The notes: generated from the sequence alone by a model not told the origin. A DNA stretch of 64,000 bases from JACDER01 sp963717765 (GCA_963717765.1 CAVQWX010000003.1:62001-126000); one strand, 5' to 3'. Positions 8,601 to 16,776 are shown, counted from the stretch's first letter. Translations and numbers: made by a program.

Positions 8601-9321
8601 CGCTGCCAGTTCGGAGATGTGATCGCGCTCTGCGAGACCTCCTGCAGTCGGAGCCCGCGCCTCGAACGCATGCTAGCTGTTACCGCAGTTTGGCAGTGGC
8701 TCATGCGATGGAGGGCGAATTCGAGGTTGCTCGGGCATGCTGTCACAGTGATCAATCGGCGAATCCTGACGAGTTGGGACTTCCGGATTATCGAGCTGGC
8801 TAGCGACGGCCATCGACGCAATCATCGAACTTCTTCGCAGATGAGCCGCGAGGGAGCGGAGCAAGTCCTGACGGATGGTCATGAGGACAGCTCGAGCTGC
8901 TCGGTGAATCAATGAATGCGACTGGCCTGGCGGTCGCACCTGGCGATGGTGCTGTTGGACGAACGGACTTCGGGAGGCGGACGTGTTGCCGATCCTGGAG
9001 TCGGGATACGAGCGCGCCAGCGAGGACATCTCAAGTCGCGTGAACTTGTGCGTGGTCCGGGCCCGATTTCTCGCGCGCCAGAGCGCTTCAAGCTGAGCAG
9101 GCTTACCTCGCAGCTCGCGAAGCGGTCACTCTTGCTGACGAGACGGAGTCTCTTGACTTGAGAGCCACCGCGAGGTTCGCACCTTGGACATTGTGTTGCA
9201 TGATTGCGGATCCGACGATCGAGCCGAAGTTGCGGCTCGCGAGGCTCTTGCCCTTTACAAGCAGAAGGGCAATCAGGTTGCCGTCGCGAGGACTAGGGCG
9301 CTGTTGAAGTCCTACGGCTAA
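5654..9321 (+). pseudogene. SARP-family regulator with AAA ATPase domain; TPR tail frameshifted
   Basis: The N terminus MEFALLGPLVV starts a winged-helix and BTAD domain (about residues 1-245) of the AfsR/DnrI type. A divergent cyclase-like stretch follows, then an AAA/STAND ATPase with Walker A GPAGIGKS (about 445-452) and Walker B LVLVFEDLHW (about 550). The open frame runs to 8221, but homology leaves it near 8097: the next frame reads GRRQFDQSNDIHGAIESA, and further tail segments appear in shifting frames, e.g. ARMLGDTALAKLHL (8298), SLAVAHAMEGEFEVARA (8689), AAREAVTLADETESLDLRA (9114) and ALALYKQKGNQVAVARTRAL, ending at TAA 9321. At least five shifts are needed, so the tail is decayed or badly assembled. 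Confidence 0.8.
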
Positions 9322-10224
9322 GTAGCGCTGGACAGCTGCTATGAGCTCGGACAACCGACACGGATCCCTCGAACTTTGACTTGATGCCTGCCGTCTCGGC
9401 CGACGAGAAAGACCCACGGTTCGGTGGGCAGGTGCCACTCGCCTACCCAGCGGTTGAATCCCTTCGCTGGATCGTTGTTCTTGTAGATCTCGACGTGAAT
9501 GAAGCGTATGCCGCTCCGCGCGAAGCTTCTGTCCGAACGGAGTCGACCACATCCACAACTGGGCCCGCAGGTTCGGCTAGTGCAGAACTTCGGCGTGGCA
9601 AAGACGACCACGAACGGCTTGTGCGCATCAATGCTCGCCGCGATCGAGTATCTGCAGGAGCGCGCGGTCGGGTGGAGTGCGCGTAGTGACGAGCGACGCG
9701 TCCCCATGGGCACTTCGTAGCGTGGGGGTTCGCGACGGATACGCCTTCGAGCCGATCGCAGGGGAGAAAGTCCGGCGTCGAACCATCAGGTTGCCCAGTC
9801 CGCTGATTGGACGGCCACCGACTGGCTTGGCAAGGACCCAGTATTTCCCCGGTCTTGGGATATCTGCGTGCACGACATAGATATGGGATACGTCTGCCTT
9901 CGCCTCACCCGCGACGCCGACGGGCTCGAGGTCGGCGATGCGGCGCTGGAAGGGCCGCTTGTCTAGGCCGCGGGAGAGCCATACGCGAGCCTCTGGCCGC
10001 TCGATGGAGGCCCCATCGTTGTCAACTATCAGAAAGGGGTAGCGCACCCTTCCGGGCGCGAAGTCGGAAGCTCCCGCTACCAGCGCCACCTGAGGTCCGG
10101 TCGCGAGGGCGCGAAGTGAGCCGGCACCTCGACTTGTAGTCGACCGCGTGCTGTCAGAAGAAGAGTGGGATGCCGCGCAACCGCTGGCTAGCAGAGCTGC
10201 CACGAGGACCAGCAGGCTGCGCAC
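9318..10224 (-). pseudogene. Thioredoxin-like lipoprotein, several single-base frameshifts
   Basis: The gene starts with a lipoprotein signal MRSLLVLVAALLASGC at GTG 10224, 6 bases after a TAGGCT box. The first 165 residues are an immunoglobulin-like or unknown domain (GRVRYPFLIVDNDGASIERP, ISGLGNLMVRRRTF). A thioredoxin-like half follows in other frames: ASIDAHKPFVVVFATPKFC, then CGPVVDVVDSVRT, then FIHVEIYKNNDP and TEPWVFLVGRDGR, then SELIAAVQRYL. Two of the shifts look like one extra C each (near 9392 and 9350). It converges on the end of the SARP gene. Active-site Cys are C-TSRT-C. Confidence 0.7.
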
Positions 10225-10233
10225 ATGGCCAGC

Positions 10234-10355
10234 CTAGCCGCTGCCGTCGTGGAAGCCACGAATCTTGAATAGCAAGAAGTGAGATCCAACAGCCTGCAGC
10301 AAACGCGGCAGGCGTTACCGAGAAGATCATCAGTGCGCGCCCGCAGATTCTTCAA
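10234..10355 (-). pseudogene. Second micro-peptide gene (frameshifted paralogue of the peptide at 10412)
   Basis: A good ribosome binding site (AAGGAGGAGG) precedes a TTG start at 10355. The encoded pieces are MKNLRART, then MIFSVTPAAFAAGCWISLL in the next frame, then RGFHDGSG and a TAG stop at 10234-10236 in the third. The basic N terminus, hydrophobic segment and HDG(N/S)G end match the neighbouring intact peptide, and the DNA ends ggcttccacgacggcag and ggcatgcacgacggcaa are alike. It is 122 nt against 123 nt for the intact gene. Two one-base changes separate it from an open frame. It may be a decayed duplicate or suffer from sequence errors. Confidence 0.5.
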
Positions 10356-10411
10356 CTTACTTCACCTCCTCCTTCGCAGTTTCGGGAATGTTGTAGCAAC
10401 TTTGCGCGGAG

Positions 10412-10534
10412 TTATCCGTTGCCGTCGTGCATGCCGAGCTCGGGTATGCACAGCCCGACGATCGTCCACGCGAACATCACGACCGGCACTACCGCTACGA
10501 GAACGGCGCTCAGTCGGATTAGGCGGCTTCTCAC
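10412..10534 (-). CDS. 40-residue secreted or membrane micro-peptide, candidate signal
   Basis: GTG start at 10534, 8 bases after GGAGG and 15 bases after the XRE-TPR stop, so it is co-transcribed with that gene. The peptide has a basic start (MRSRLIRLSAV), a hydrophobic stretch (VLVAVVPVVMFAWTIVGLC) and a short polar C-terminal end IPELGMHDGNG. It is too short for automatic gene calling. The layout resembles a precursor exported and trimmed to its C terminus, as in RRNPP receptor-peptide systems, and a paralogue follows at 10355. Function is inferred from context only. Confidence 0.6.
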   Translation of the reverse strand: MRSRLIRLSAVLVAVVPVVMFAWTIVGLCIPELGMHDGNG

Positions 10535-10549
10535 GACTCTCACCTCCAA

Positions 10550-11887
10550 TCAGAATCGGACGTCCTGGAGCAGTTCAGCAGCGACCTTGTACAGCCGCGC
10601 GGCTTCGGCGTGCTCCTCGTTCGTCAGGGCCAGGTCACCGCGGGCGACGAGCGCCGCGGAGCGGTGTCCAGGCGAGCCTATCTGCTCGAAGCTCGCCTCC
10701 GAGGCCCGCAGCCACTCGTCGGCCTCGGCCAGTCGGTCTTGCTCCATGAGTGACCGCCCGAGCACGAGTTGGGCGTTGCCGATTTCAGCGAGGTGGTCCT
10801 CGCGTCCGTCGAGCAGTGCCAGCGCCTTGCGCGCCTGCTCCTCTCCAAGTTCGGGTTTGCCGGTCTCGAGATGCACTCGGGCAAGCGAGTTGACGGCATA
10901 GCCGGCATCGATCGGATCATCGTTGTCGAGGGCGACGTGGAAAGAGTCCTTGAGGAACTGTGCGGCTTCGTCCGGCTTCCCCAGCAGGAAGTTGAGGCCG
11001 CCCAGGTTGTTCATGAGCCGGCCGTAGTTGAGCTTGTCGGCTAGCCGCTCGTACTCGTCCTTTGCCCGCTCGGCGTAGCTGCGCGCGAGCACCCAGTGCC
11101 CGTTTCGCTCCGCTACGAGCGAGGCCTGGAAGAGGTTGTCAGCGAGAGCGCGGGGGTCGCCGACGCTGTGGGCGAGCTCGAGCGCGAGCTCGACGTCTTC
11201 GCGGGCGGCTTCCCAGTCGCGCTGCCGGCGATGACAGCGTGCGCGCGAGCCGTAGATGTCCGCCTTCAGGCGGTCGCACGGCAGATCGGACTTCTTCGCC
11301 AGCTCTAGCGCCTCGCCAAAGAGTGAGACCGCTGTCTGGATGCTCGAAAGCTTGTAGCGGCCGACGCCCATGCGGTATAGGACGTCAGCGCGGTCGATGT
11401 CGGAGAATCGCGGACGCTCGGCCAGGTCACGGGCGCGGGCGAGGAGCTCGAGTGCGGGCCTGACCTCGCCCGTCCACATGCGTGCCCAGGCCTCCCCCGT
11501 GAGCGCGCGCAGGTCGAGCTCGGGGACCCATTCGTCGGTGACGAGCGCTTGGGCCCTGGCGTACTGCTCGACCGCGTCGGCGTAGTGCTTGTGCTCGATC
11601 AGCGCTTCCCCGCGCGCCAGCGTTGCCTCGATGCGGCTGCGCTCGTCGGAGGAGACACCTGTCTCGAGGAAGAGCGGATCGACGTCGAGCTGCTTGGACA
11701 GGTATTCGATCGCCTCGGCCGACGGCTTCGTCTTGCCGAGCTCGATCTGGCTGACGTACTCCTTGGAGAAGCGCTCGCCGGCTAGTTCGCCCTGCGTCAG
11801 GCCGGCGTGCTTGCGCAGCGTGCGCAGGCGTTCAGCGACGCCCGAAGGCGCTAGGTTTCCCGCAAGGCGCAGAGTTGAGGTCCCCAC
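10550..11887 (-). CDS. XRE-family regulator with TPR sensor domain (RRNPP-like)
   Basis: A 445-residue protein. Residues 17-72 are an XRE helix-turn-helix (LRTLRKHAGLTQGELAGERF, then SKEYVSQIELGKTKPS). From about residue 85 to the end it is a run of TPR-like helical pairs (AVEQYARAQAL, WEAAREDVELALELA, GRLMNNLGGLNFLLGKPDEA, LAEIGNAQLVLGRSL). This HTH-plus-TPR plan is that of Rgg/PlcR/NprR peptide receptors, although intracellular metabolite or protein sensing is also possible. GTG start at 11887. The divergent flank carries a palindrome (11907-11930) and a strong outward promoter; two micro-peptide genes lie downstream in the same operon. Confidence 0.88.
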   Translation of the reverse strand: MGTSTLRLAGNLAPSGVAERLRTLRKHAGLTQGELAGERFSKEYVSQIELGKTKPSAEAIEYLSKQLDVDPLFLETGVSSDERSRIEATLARGEALIEHKHYADAVEQYARAQALVTDEWVPELDLRALTGEAWARMWTGEVRPALELLARARDLAERPRFSDIDRADVLYRMGVGRYKLSSIQTAVSLFGEALELAKKSDLPCDRLKADIYGSRARCHRRQRDWEAAREDVELALELAHSVGDPRALADNLFQASLVAERNGHWVLARSYAERAKDEYERLADKLNYGRLMNNLGGLNFLLGKPDEAAQFLKDSFHVALDNDDPIDAGYAVNSLARVHLETGKPELGEEQARKALALLDGREDHLAEIGNAQLVLGRSLMEQDRLAEADEWLRASEASFEQIGSPGHRSAALVARGDLALTNEEHAEAARLYKVAAELLQDVRF

Positions 11888-11906
11888 TGAACGTAGTCAA
11901 CCATGC

Positions 11907-11930
11907 GGGTTACAACAATGCAAGTAACCG
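11907..11930. promoter_or_regulatory. Palindromic operator beside XRE-TPR gene
   Basis: GGTTAC (11909-11914) and GTAACC (11925-11930) form a perfect inverted repeat with a 10-bp spacer, extending to CGGGTTAC on the left. It lies 20 bases upstream of the XRE-TPR start and 28 bases before the -35 box of the opposite promoter, so one bound dimer could control both. The regulator assignment is inference. Confidence 0.55.
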
Positions 11931-11957
11931 AATGAAGAACTCACTTGATTCTTACGC

Positions 11958-11986
11958 TTGACAAGTTGACCGAGGGTCCGTATAGT
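11958..11986 (+). promoter_or_regulatory. Near-consensus sigma-70 type promoter
   Basis: TTGACA at 11958-11963, a 17-bp spacer, then TATAGT at 11981-11986. This is the best -35/-10 match I noticed in the window and reads rightward, away from the XRE-TPR gene. Expected transcription start is near 11992. Confidence 0.75.
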
Positions 11987-11991
11987 GGCCG

Positions 11992-12166
11992 CCAGACAAG
12001 CTTGCGACCCAATAGGGAAGCAAGGAGGTGCGCCACATAGTCCGCGCCGGTCACTTGTTCGGCAGCTGGGTGGGCCGCAGACCCAGAGCCGGACGACGGG
12101 CGCCTCGGGAGTGGCAGCAAGCCTCACCAGGAGTGCCCCGGGGCCGCAGCCGGGGCCTCCGTCTTT
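11992..12166 (+). ncRNA. Candidate short transcript (small RNA or micro-ORF)
   Basis: A strong promoter at 11958-11986 and a terminator hairpin ending near 12160 bound about 170 bases that hold no recognisable gene; the next gene is on the opposite strand. It contains AAGGAGG at 12022-12028 and a hairpin CTGGGT/ACCCAG (12066-12086) whose loop GGGCCGCAG is nearly the same as the terminator loop. A GTG at 12028 opens 46 arginine-rich codons that run through the terminator, which makes a protein product doubtful. It could be a small RNA controlled by the XRE-TPR regulator. Confidence 0.35.
12135..12166 (+). terminator. Rho-independent terminator
   Basis: GCCCCGG (12135-12141) pairs with CCGGGGC (12150-12156) across the loop GGCCGCAG; GTCTTT follows. 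It ends the short transcript that starts near 11992. Confidence 0.55.
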
Positions 12167-12194
12167 AACGGGCCGTTTCGCCTGGGGAGAGAAC

Positions 12195-12788
12195 CTAGGC
12201 GGATCGGCCCGTCATCCAGCTCCGCCGCGCGGCGACGATGCGGCCGAGCTCGCCGTTCAGCATGCTCAGGCGCCGGTCGATCGTCCCGAGCAGGCCGATG
12301 GAGATGAAGACCCAGGCCTCGGCGGAGGGATCACGGTCGCGGACGAAGCCGCCCGCTGCTTGCGAGCGGGAGATCACGTCCTCGACGTAGTCGTGCACCT
12401 CGCGGATCTGCCGGCGCAGATAGCGGCGGATATGGGGGTCGTCGCTCGCCTCGCTGAGCGCCTGGATCCACAGGTCGACGAGACGGGTGCGCTTGTCCTT
12501 GGCGGTCAGGTAGGCAACGCCCATCGCCTGCAGCCAACTTCCCGGGTCGGGCTCGCCTGCGAGCGCCTTCTCCCACAGCGCCTGCACGCGTACCCAGGCT
12601 GCGTTCAGGCAGGCCAGGTAGAGATCGCGCTTGGAGGGGAAGTGGCGATACAGAATCGGCTCGGTCACGCCGGCCTCGGCCGCGATCGCCTTGGTCGTCG
12701 TCCCCCGGTAGCTCGAGCGGGCGAAGACGCCGCACGCGGTGTCGATCAGCGCCTCCCGTCGCGCCGGTGCGGCCATCCGCACGCTCAT
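12195..12788 (-). CDS. TetR-family transcriptional repressor
   Basis: A 197-residue TetR protein. The N-terminal HTH reads ALIDTACGVFARSSYRGTTT, then KAIAAEAGVTEPILYRHFPSKRDLYL. The C-terminal ligand-binding region is helical and unassigned. The ATG at 12788 overlaps the exporter stop as ATGA, so it is translationally coupled to the exporter. It probably binds the palindrome at 14222-14241 in front of the exporter and so represses its own operon; this is the usual arrangement for TetR/efflux pairs. Confidence 0.93.
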   Translation of the reverse strand: MSVRMAAPARREALIDTACGVFARSSYRGTTTKAIAAEAGVTEPILYRHFPSKRDLYLACLNAAWVRVQALWEKALAGEPDPGSWLQAMGVAYLTAKDKRTRLVDLWIQALSEASDDPHIRRYLRRQIREVHDYVEDVISRSQAAGGFVRDRDPSAEAWVFISIGLLGTIDRRLSMLNGELGRIVAARRSWMTGRSA

Positions 12789-14215
12789 GCGGCCGCTTCG
12801 ACAGCTTCGGGCTCGTGCCGGTACTGGCGGATGGTGGAGATGGCGATGAGCGACCCCGCGAAGGCGATTGCCGCGGCCACCTCGAGCGCATGCTGGAAGC
12901 CCGTGACGAATTGCGTCCTCGCCTCCGGGTGCGTCGGCGGCACGTGCAGAGAAGCGGCGACGATGGCGCCCATGATCGCGATTCCGAGCGCGCCGCCCAC
13001 CTGGCGGAAGCTGTTCAGCACGGCCGATCCCACGCCGGCCTTGTCCACCGAGACCGATCCCATCGCCGCCGCGGTCGTCGGCGTCATCGTCAGCCCCATC
13101 CCGATCCCGCCGAGGAGCAGACCGGGGAGGAGGTCCCACCACGTCCCGTCCACGGTCAGGCGGGAGAAGCTCACCAGCGACCCGGCGACGAGCAGCATCC
13201 CGATTCCCACCAGCCAGCGCGAGCCGATCCGGTCCGACCACTTGCCGGCCACGGGCGCTATGAGGATGATCAGGAGCGTCATCGGCAGGAAGCTCGCGCC
13301 CGCCTTGGTCGGCGAGTAGCCGAGGATGTTCTGCAGGTACAGGGAGACGTAGAAGAAGACGCCGAACATGGCCAGCGCGACGAGCAGGATGGTCACGTTC
13401 GCGCCGGCGAAGGTTGTGTTCTTGAACAGGCTCAGGTCGAGCATCGGGACGCGCTGGCGCAGCTCGAGGAAAATGAACGTCCCGAGCCCGACCGCCGCGA
13501 TCGCGAAGCAGGCGAGGATCCGCGGGGACGTCCAGCCGTACTGATTCGCCTCGATGAGGCCGTAGGTGAGGCCGAAGAGGCCGACCGCGGACGTGACGAG
13601 GCCGGGAAGGTCCAGTCGTTGCTCGTGGGAGGTGTCGCGGGACTCGTCGATCACGAGCCGCGCGACGATGATCGCGGCGATGCCGACGGGCACGTTGATG
13701 AAGAAGATCCAGCTCCAGTCGACGTACTGGGTGATCAGCCCTCCGACCAGCGGGCCGATCGCCAGCGCCATCGCGGACACGCCGGCCCAGATCCCGATCG
13801 CCATCCCGCGCTGTCGCGGTGGAAAGGTCGCCGTGATGATCGAGAGCGTTGCGGGGTTCATGAGCGCCGCGCCCACGCCCTGGACGACGCGTGCGCCGAT
13901 CAGGAAGTGCGCGTTGGGCGCCAGGCCGCAGGCGAGCGAGGAGAGGGTGAAGATCGCCAGCCCGACGATGAACATCCTCCGCCGGCCGAGCATGTCGGCG
14001 AGCTTTCCGCCGGTCAGCATGAGGACGGCGAACGTCAGCGCGTAGCCGTTCACGATCCACTCGAGCTCGGACAGGCCGATGTGCAGGCTGCGCTGGATCG
14101 AGGGCAGCGCCACGTTCACGATCGTGTTGTCGAGCATGATCATGAACAGGCCGAACGAGACCGCCGCGAGCGTCCACCACTTGCGATTCTCGGGAGCGAG
14201 AAGCCGCGCTCTCAC
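12785..14215 (-). CDS. EmrB/QacA-type 14-TM MFS drug exporter
   Basis: A 476-residue DHA2-family transporter. The first helix MIMLDNTIVNVALPSIQ is the family signature, followed by GYALTFAVLMLTGGKLADMLGRRR (motif A) and the motif-C region AIGPLVGGLI, with 14 hydrophobic segments overall. It expels drugs or metabolites using the proton gradient. First gene of the operon with the TetR repressor. The GTG start at 14215 lies 6 bases after TAACTT, a -10 box inside the operator palindrome. Confidence 0.94.
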   Translation of the reverse strand: MRARLLAPENRKWWTLAAVSFGLFMIMLDNTIVNVALPSIQRSLHIGLSELEWIVNGYALTFAVLMLTGGKLADMLGRRRMFIVGLAIFTLSSLACGLAPNAHFLIGARVVQGVGAALMNPATLSIITATFPPRQRGMAIGIWAGVSAMALAIGPLVGGLITQYVDWSWIFFINVPVGIAAIIVARLVIDESRDTSHEQRLDLPGLVTSAVGLFGLTYGLIEANQYGWTSPRILACFAIAAVGLGTFIFLELRQRVPMLDLSLFKNTTFAGANVTILLVALAMFGVFFYVSLYLQNILGYSPTKAGASFLPMTLLIILIAPVAGKWSDRIGSRWLVGIGMLLVAGSLVSFSRLTVDGTWWDLLPGLLLGGIGMGLTMTPTTAAAMGSVSVDKAGVGSAVLNSFRQVGGALGIAIMGAIVAASLHVPPTHPEARTQFVTGFQHALEVAAAIAFAGSLIAISTIRQYRHEPEAVEAAA

Positions 14216-14221
14216 TTAGAT

Positions 14222-14241
14222 AAGTTAGCAGAGGCTAACTT
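14222..14241. promoter_or_regulatory. Palindromic operator for TetR/exporter operon
   Basis: AAGTTAGC (14222-14229), AGAG, GCTAACTT (14234-14241): a perfect 8-bp inverted repeat with a 4-bp spacer, right before the exporter start. The exporter -10 box (TAACTT on the minus strand) lies within its left arm, so a bound repressor would block RNA polymerase. The right arm overlaps the stop codon of the upstream TMEM175-like gene. Confidence 0.8.
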
Positions 14242-14813
14242 TGGCCCTGCCGAGCGTTGATCACGCCGACCAACACAAAGGGGGCGAACCAGCACGCCTC
14301 CGCCAGGCGCAGGCTGACGAAAGAGAGCGGGATCGAGACGAGAAACGAGATGGGCGTGACCAGCGACCTGCGCGTCACGTAACGCACGATCCTGGGATCT
14401 GCCCGCTCGTTCAGGTGCCCCGCGTGGATCAGGTACTGCCACATCGTGGCCAGCACCGCTCCCGTCAGGCCGATCGCGGCGGCGTAGAAGATGATCGCCC
14501 CGCGGCTGCCGTCGTGGTCGCCGAGCACGCCGGTCGGGAACGGGATGAAGGCGACGCACATGAGGAAGAGCAGGTTCAGCCAGATCAGACGCTGATCGAT
14601 GGTTGCGACGTAGCGGAACATCCGGTGGTGCGCCATCCAGAAGATCCCGATGACGAGGAAGCTGAGGACGTAGCTGAGCATCTGCGGCCAGCGATCGAGC
14701 AGCGCGTCGCCGACGTTCTCGGTCGCTTCGGGAATGGCAAGCGTGACGACGAGCAGCGTGATCGCGATCGCAATGACGGCGTCGCTGAAGAAGACGAGGC
14801 GCTCGAGCTCCAC
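14235..14813 (-). CDS. TMEM175-like (DUF1211) integral membrane protein
   Basis: A 192-residue protein with about six hydrophobic segments. RLVFFSDAVIAIAITLLVV at residues 5-23 carries the FSD motif of bacterial TMEM175 potassium channels, and later WMAHHRMFRYV and LLFLMCVAFIPFPTGVL fit the family. Bacterial members conduct K+ weakly. GTG start at 14813; it is divergent from the acyl-CoA synthetase gene, with only 20 bases between the two start codons. Its stop codon overlaps the operator of the next operon. Confidence 0.85.
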   Translation of the reverse strand: MELERLVFFSDAVIAIAITLLVVTLAIPEATENVGDALLDRWPQMLSYVLSFLVIGIFWMAHHRMFRYVATIDQRLIWLNLLFLMCVAFIPFPTGVLGDHDGSRGAIIFYAAAIGLTGAVLATMWQYLIHAGHLNERADPRIVRYVTRRSLVTPISFLVSIPLSFVSLRLAEACWFAPFVLVGVINARQGQS

Positions 14814-14819
14814 GGTGCG

Positions 14820-14827
14820 ACGATAAT
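14820..14827. promoter_or_regulatory. Overlapping divergent -10 boxes between two leaderless genes
   Basis: On the minus strand TATCGT (14825-14820) is 6 bases before the GTG at 14813; on the plus strand GATAAT (14822-14827) is 6 bases before the GTG at 14834. The whole gap is itself a palindrome, CACGGTGC (14811-14818) and GCACCGTG (14829-14836), so both start codons sit in mirror-image positions. Confidence 0.65.
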
Positions 14828-14833
14828 TGCACC

Positions 14834-16747
14834 GTGGCGGAGGTGATCTGGAAACCGACTGCGGAGGTGCTCGAGCGGGCGAACGTCGTCCGGCTGATGC
14901 GCCGCCTCGGTGCGGACGACTACTGGGAGCTCGTGCGGCGCTCGTCCGAAGACCCGGAGTGGTTCTGGCCGGCCGTGATCGAGGACATGGGGATCGAGTT
15001 CTCCCAGCCGTGGGAGCGCGTGTTCGACGACTCGCGCGGGCCGGAGTGGACGACGTGGTTCGTCGGCGGGAAGGTGAACATCGCGCGCATCTGCGTGCAC
15101 GATTGGGCGCGGCGGACGCCGGACGCGGTGGCGACCGTGCTGCGCGGCGAGAACGGCGACCGGCGCGAGTGGACCTACGCGGAGCTTTCGCAGAAGGTGA
15201 CCCGCTTCGCAGAGGCGCTTGTCGGTCTGGGAGTCGAGCCGGGCGACCGGGTCGGGATCTTCATGCCGATGGCGCCGGCGATGGCCGTGGCATCCCATGC
15301 GTGCGCGCACGTCGGGGCCGTCCAGGTGCCGATCTTCTCCGGCTTCGCCGCCCCGGCAATCGCCCAGCGGCTGCAGGACGCCGAGGCAAAGGTGCTGGTG
15401 ACCGCGAGCCACTCCTTCCGCCGTGGGCGCGAGCTGCCGATGCGTGCGATCGCCGACGAGGCCGTGGCGGAGTCGCCGTCGGTCGAGCGGGTGGTGCAGT
15501 GGGACCGCTCGACGGGCGAGTGGGACGTCGAGCTCGGGCCGGGTGAGCTGCCGCCCGTCGAGGTCGACTCGGAACACCCTTATCTCCTGACGTACACATC
15601 CGGGACGACCGGCAAGCCCAAGGGCGTGCTCCACGTCCAGGGGGGCTTCCTGGTCTCGATTGCGCGCGAGGTGGCCTACCAGGCGGACGGTCACCCGGGC
15701 GACGTCATCCTCTTCGCCACCGACATGGGCTGGATCATGGGCCCGTGGACGGTGGTGGGCGGGGGCGCGATGGGCTGCTCGCTCGTGTTGATGGAGGGCG
15801 CGCCGGACTGGCCGGACGACCGGCTCTGGTCGCTGATCGACGAGGAGCAGGTCAACATCCTCGGCTGCTCACCGACGCTCATCCGCGCGCTCATCCCGAA
15901 GGGCGAGCCCGCCGCTGATCTGTCCTCGCTGCGGACGATCGTCACGACGGGAGAGCCCTGGAATCCGGGGCCGTATCGGTGGTTGTTCGAGCACGTCGGC
16001 GGTGGTCGCTGCCCGATCATCAACTGCTCGGGCGGGACGGAGGTCGGTGCGTGCTTCCTGTCGCCTACGCCGGCCATCCCGATCAAGGAGGTCTCGCTGG
16101 GCGGGCCCGCGCTCGGCATGGCGATGGATGTGGTCGACGCCGAAGGACACTCGGTGCGCGGCGAGGTCGGCGAGCTCGTCTGCCGCAAGCCGTTCCCCGG
16201 GATGACGCGCGGCTTCTGGCGCGATCCGGAGCGCTATCTCGACGCGTACTGGCGGCGCCTGCCCGGGGTCTGGGTCCACGGCGACTGGGCCTCGGTCGAC
16301 GAGGACGGGTACTGGTTCCTGCACGGCCGTTCCGACGACACGATGAACATTGCCGGCAAGCGCATCGGCCCGGCTGAGCTGGAATCGGCCGCGGTCGGCC
16401 ATCCGGCCGTTCAGGAAGCGGCAGCCGTTGGTGTTCCCCACCCCGTCAAGGGCGAGGTCGCATGGCTCTTTTGCGTCCTCGCGCCCGGCTTCGAAGCTTC
16501 GGATGAGCTCGCGGGCGAGGTCTCGGTCGCTGTGGGCGAGGATCTCGGGAAGGCGTTCCGGCCCGATCGCGTCCTGTTCGTTCGAGCGCTGCCGAAGACG
16601 CGGAGCGCGAAGATCGTGCGCCGCGCTGTACGCGCTCGGGCGCTCGGTGAGGATCCCGGTGATTTGTCCTCGGTGGAGAATCCGGAGTCGCTCGACGATA
16701 TTGCGCGCGCGGTCGCGCGCAGGGAAGCGGGGGCCGCGGTCGAATAG
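14834..16747 (+). CDS. Acyl-CoA / acetyl-CoA synthetase, AMP-forming
   Basis: A 637-residue member of the ANL superfamily, which activates a carboxylic acid as acyl-AMP and transfers it to CoA. The N-terminal ACAS-type extension (residues 1-95) resembles acetyl-CoA synthetase. Core motifs are YTSGTTGKPKG (A3), NCSGGTEVGACF (A5), WVHGDWASVDEDGYWFLHGR (A7/A8) and the catalytic lysine in PKTRSAKIVRR (A10, where acetyl-CoA synthetases have PKTRSGK). Substrate is uncertain: acetate, propionate or a longer acid. The GTG start is leaderless. A terminator hairpin follows the stop by 30 bases. Confidence 0.93.
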   Translation: MAEVIWKPTAEVLERANVVRLMRRLGADDYWELVRRSSEDPEWFWPAVIEDMGIEFSQPWERVFDDSRGPEWTTWFVGGKVNIARICVHDWARRTPDAVATVLRGENGDRREWTYAELSQKVTRFAEALVGLGVEPGDRVGIFMPMAPAMAVASHACAHVGAVQVPIFSGFAAPAIAQRLQDAEAKVLVTASHSFRRGRELPMRAIADEAVAESPSVERVVQWDRSTGEWDVELGPGELPPVEVDSEHPYLLTYTSGTTGKPKGVLHVQGGFLVSIAREVAYQADGHPGDVILFATDMGWIMGPWTVVGGGAMGCSLVLMEGAPDWPDDRLWSLIDEEQVNILGCSPTLIRALIPKGEPAADLSSLRTIVTTGEPWNPGPYRWLFEHVGGGRCPIINCSGGTEVGACFLSPTPAIPIKEVSLGGPALGMAMDVVDAEGHSVRGEVGELVCRKPFPGMTRGFWRDPERYLDAYWRRLPGVWVHGDWASVDEDGYWFLHGRSDDTMNIAGKRIGPAELESAAVGHPAVQEAAAVGVPHPVKGEVAWLFCVLAPGFEASDELAGEVSVAVGEDLGKAFRPDRVLFVRALPKTRSAKIVRRAVRARALGEDPGDLSSVENPESLDDIARAVARREAGAAVE

Positions 16748-16776
16748 CGCCGCGTAATCCCTTCCTCTCCTGAGAG

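Noticed and set aside
12065..12087. tRNA-like or selC-like fold in the 12 kb spacer
   Set aside because: There is a hairpin, but no acceptor stem, T-loop GTTCRAAT or anticodon arrangement could be found.
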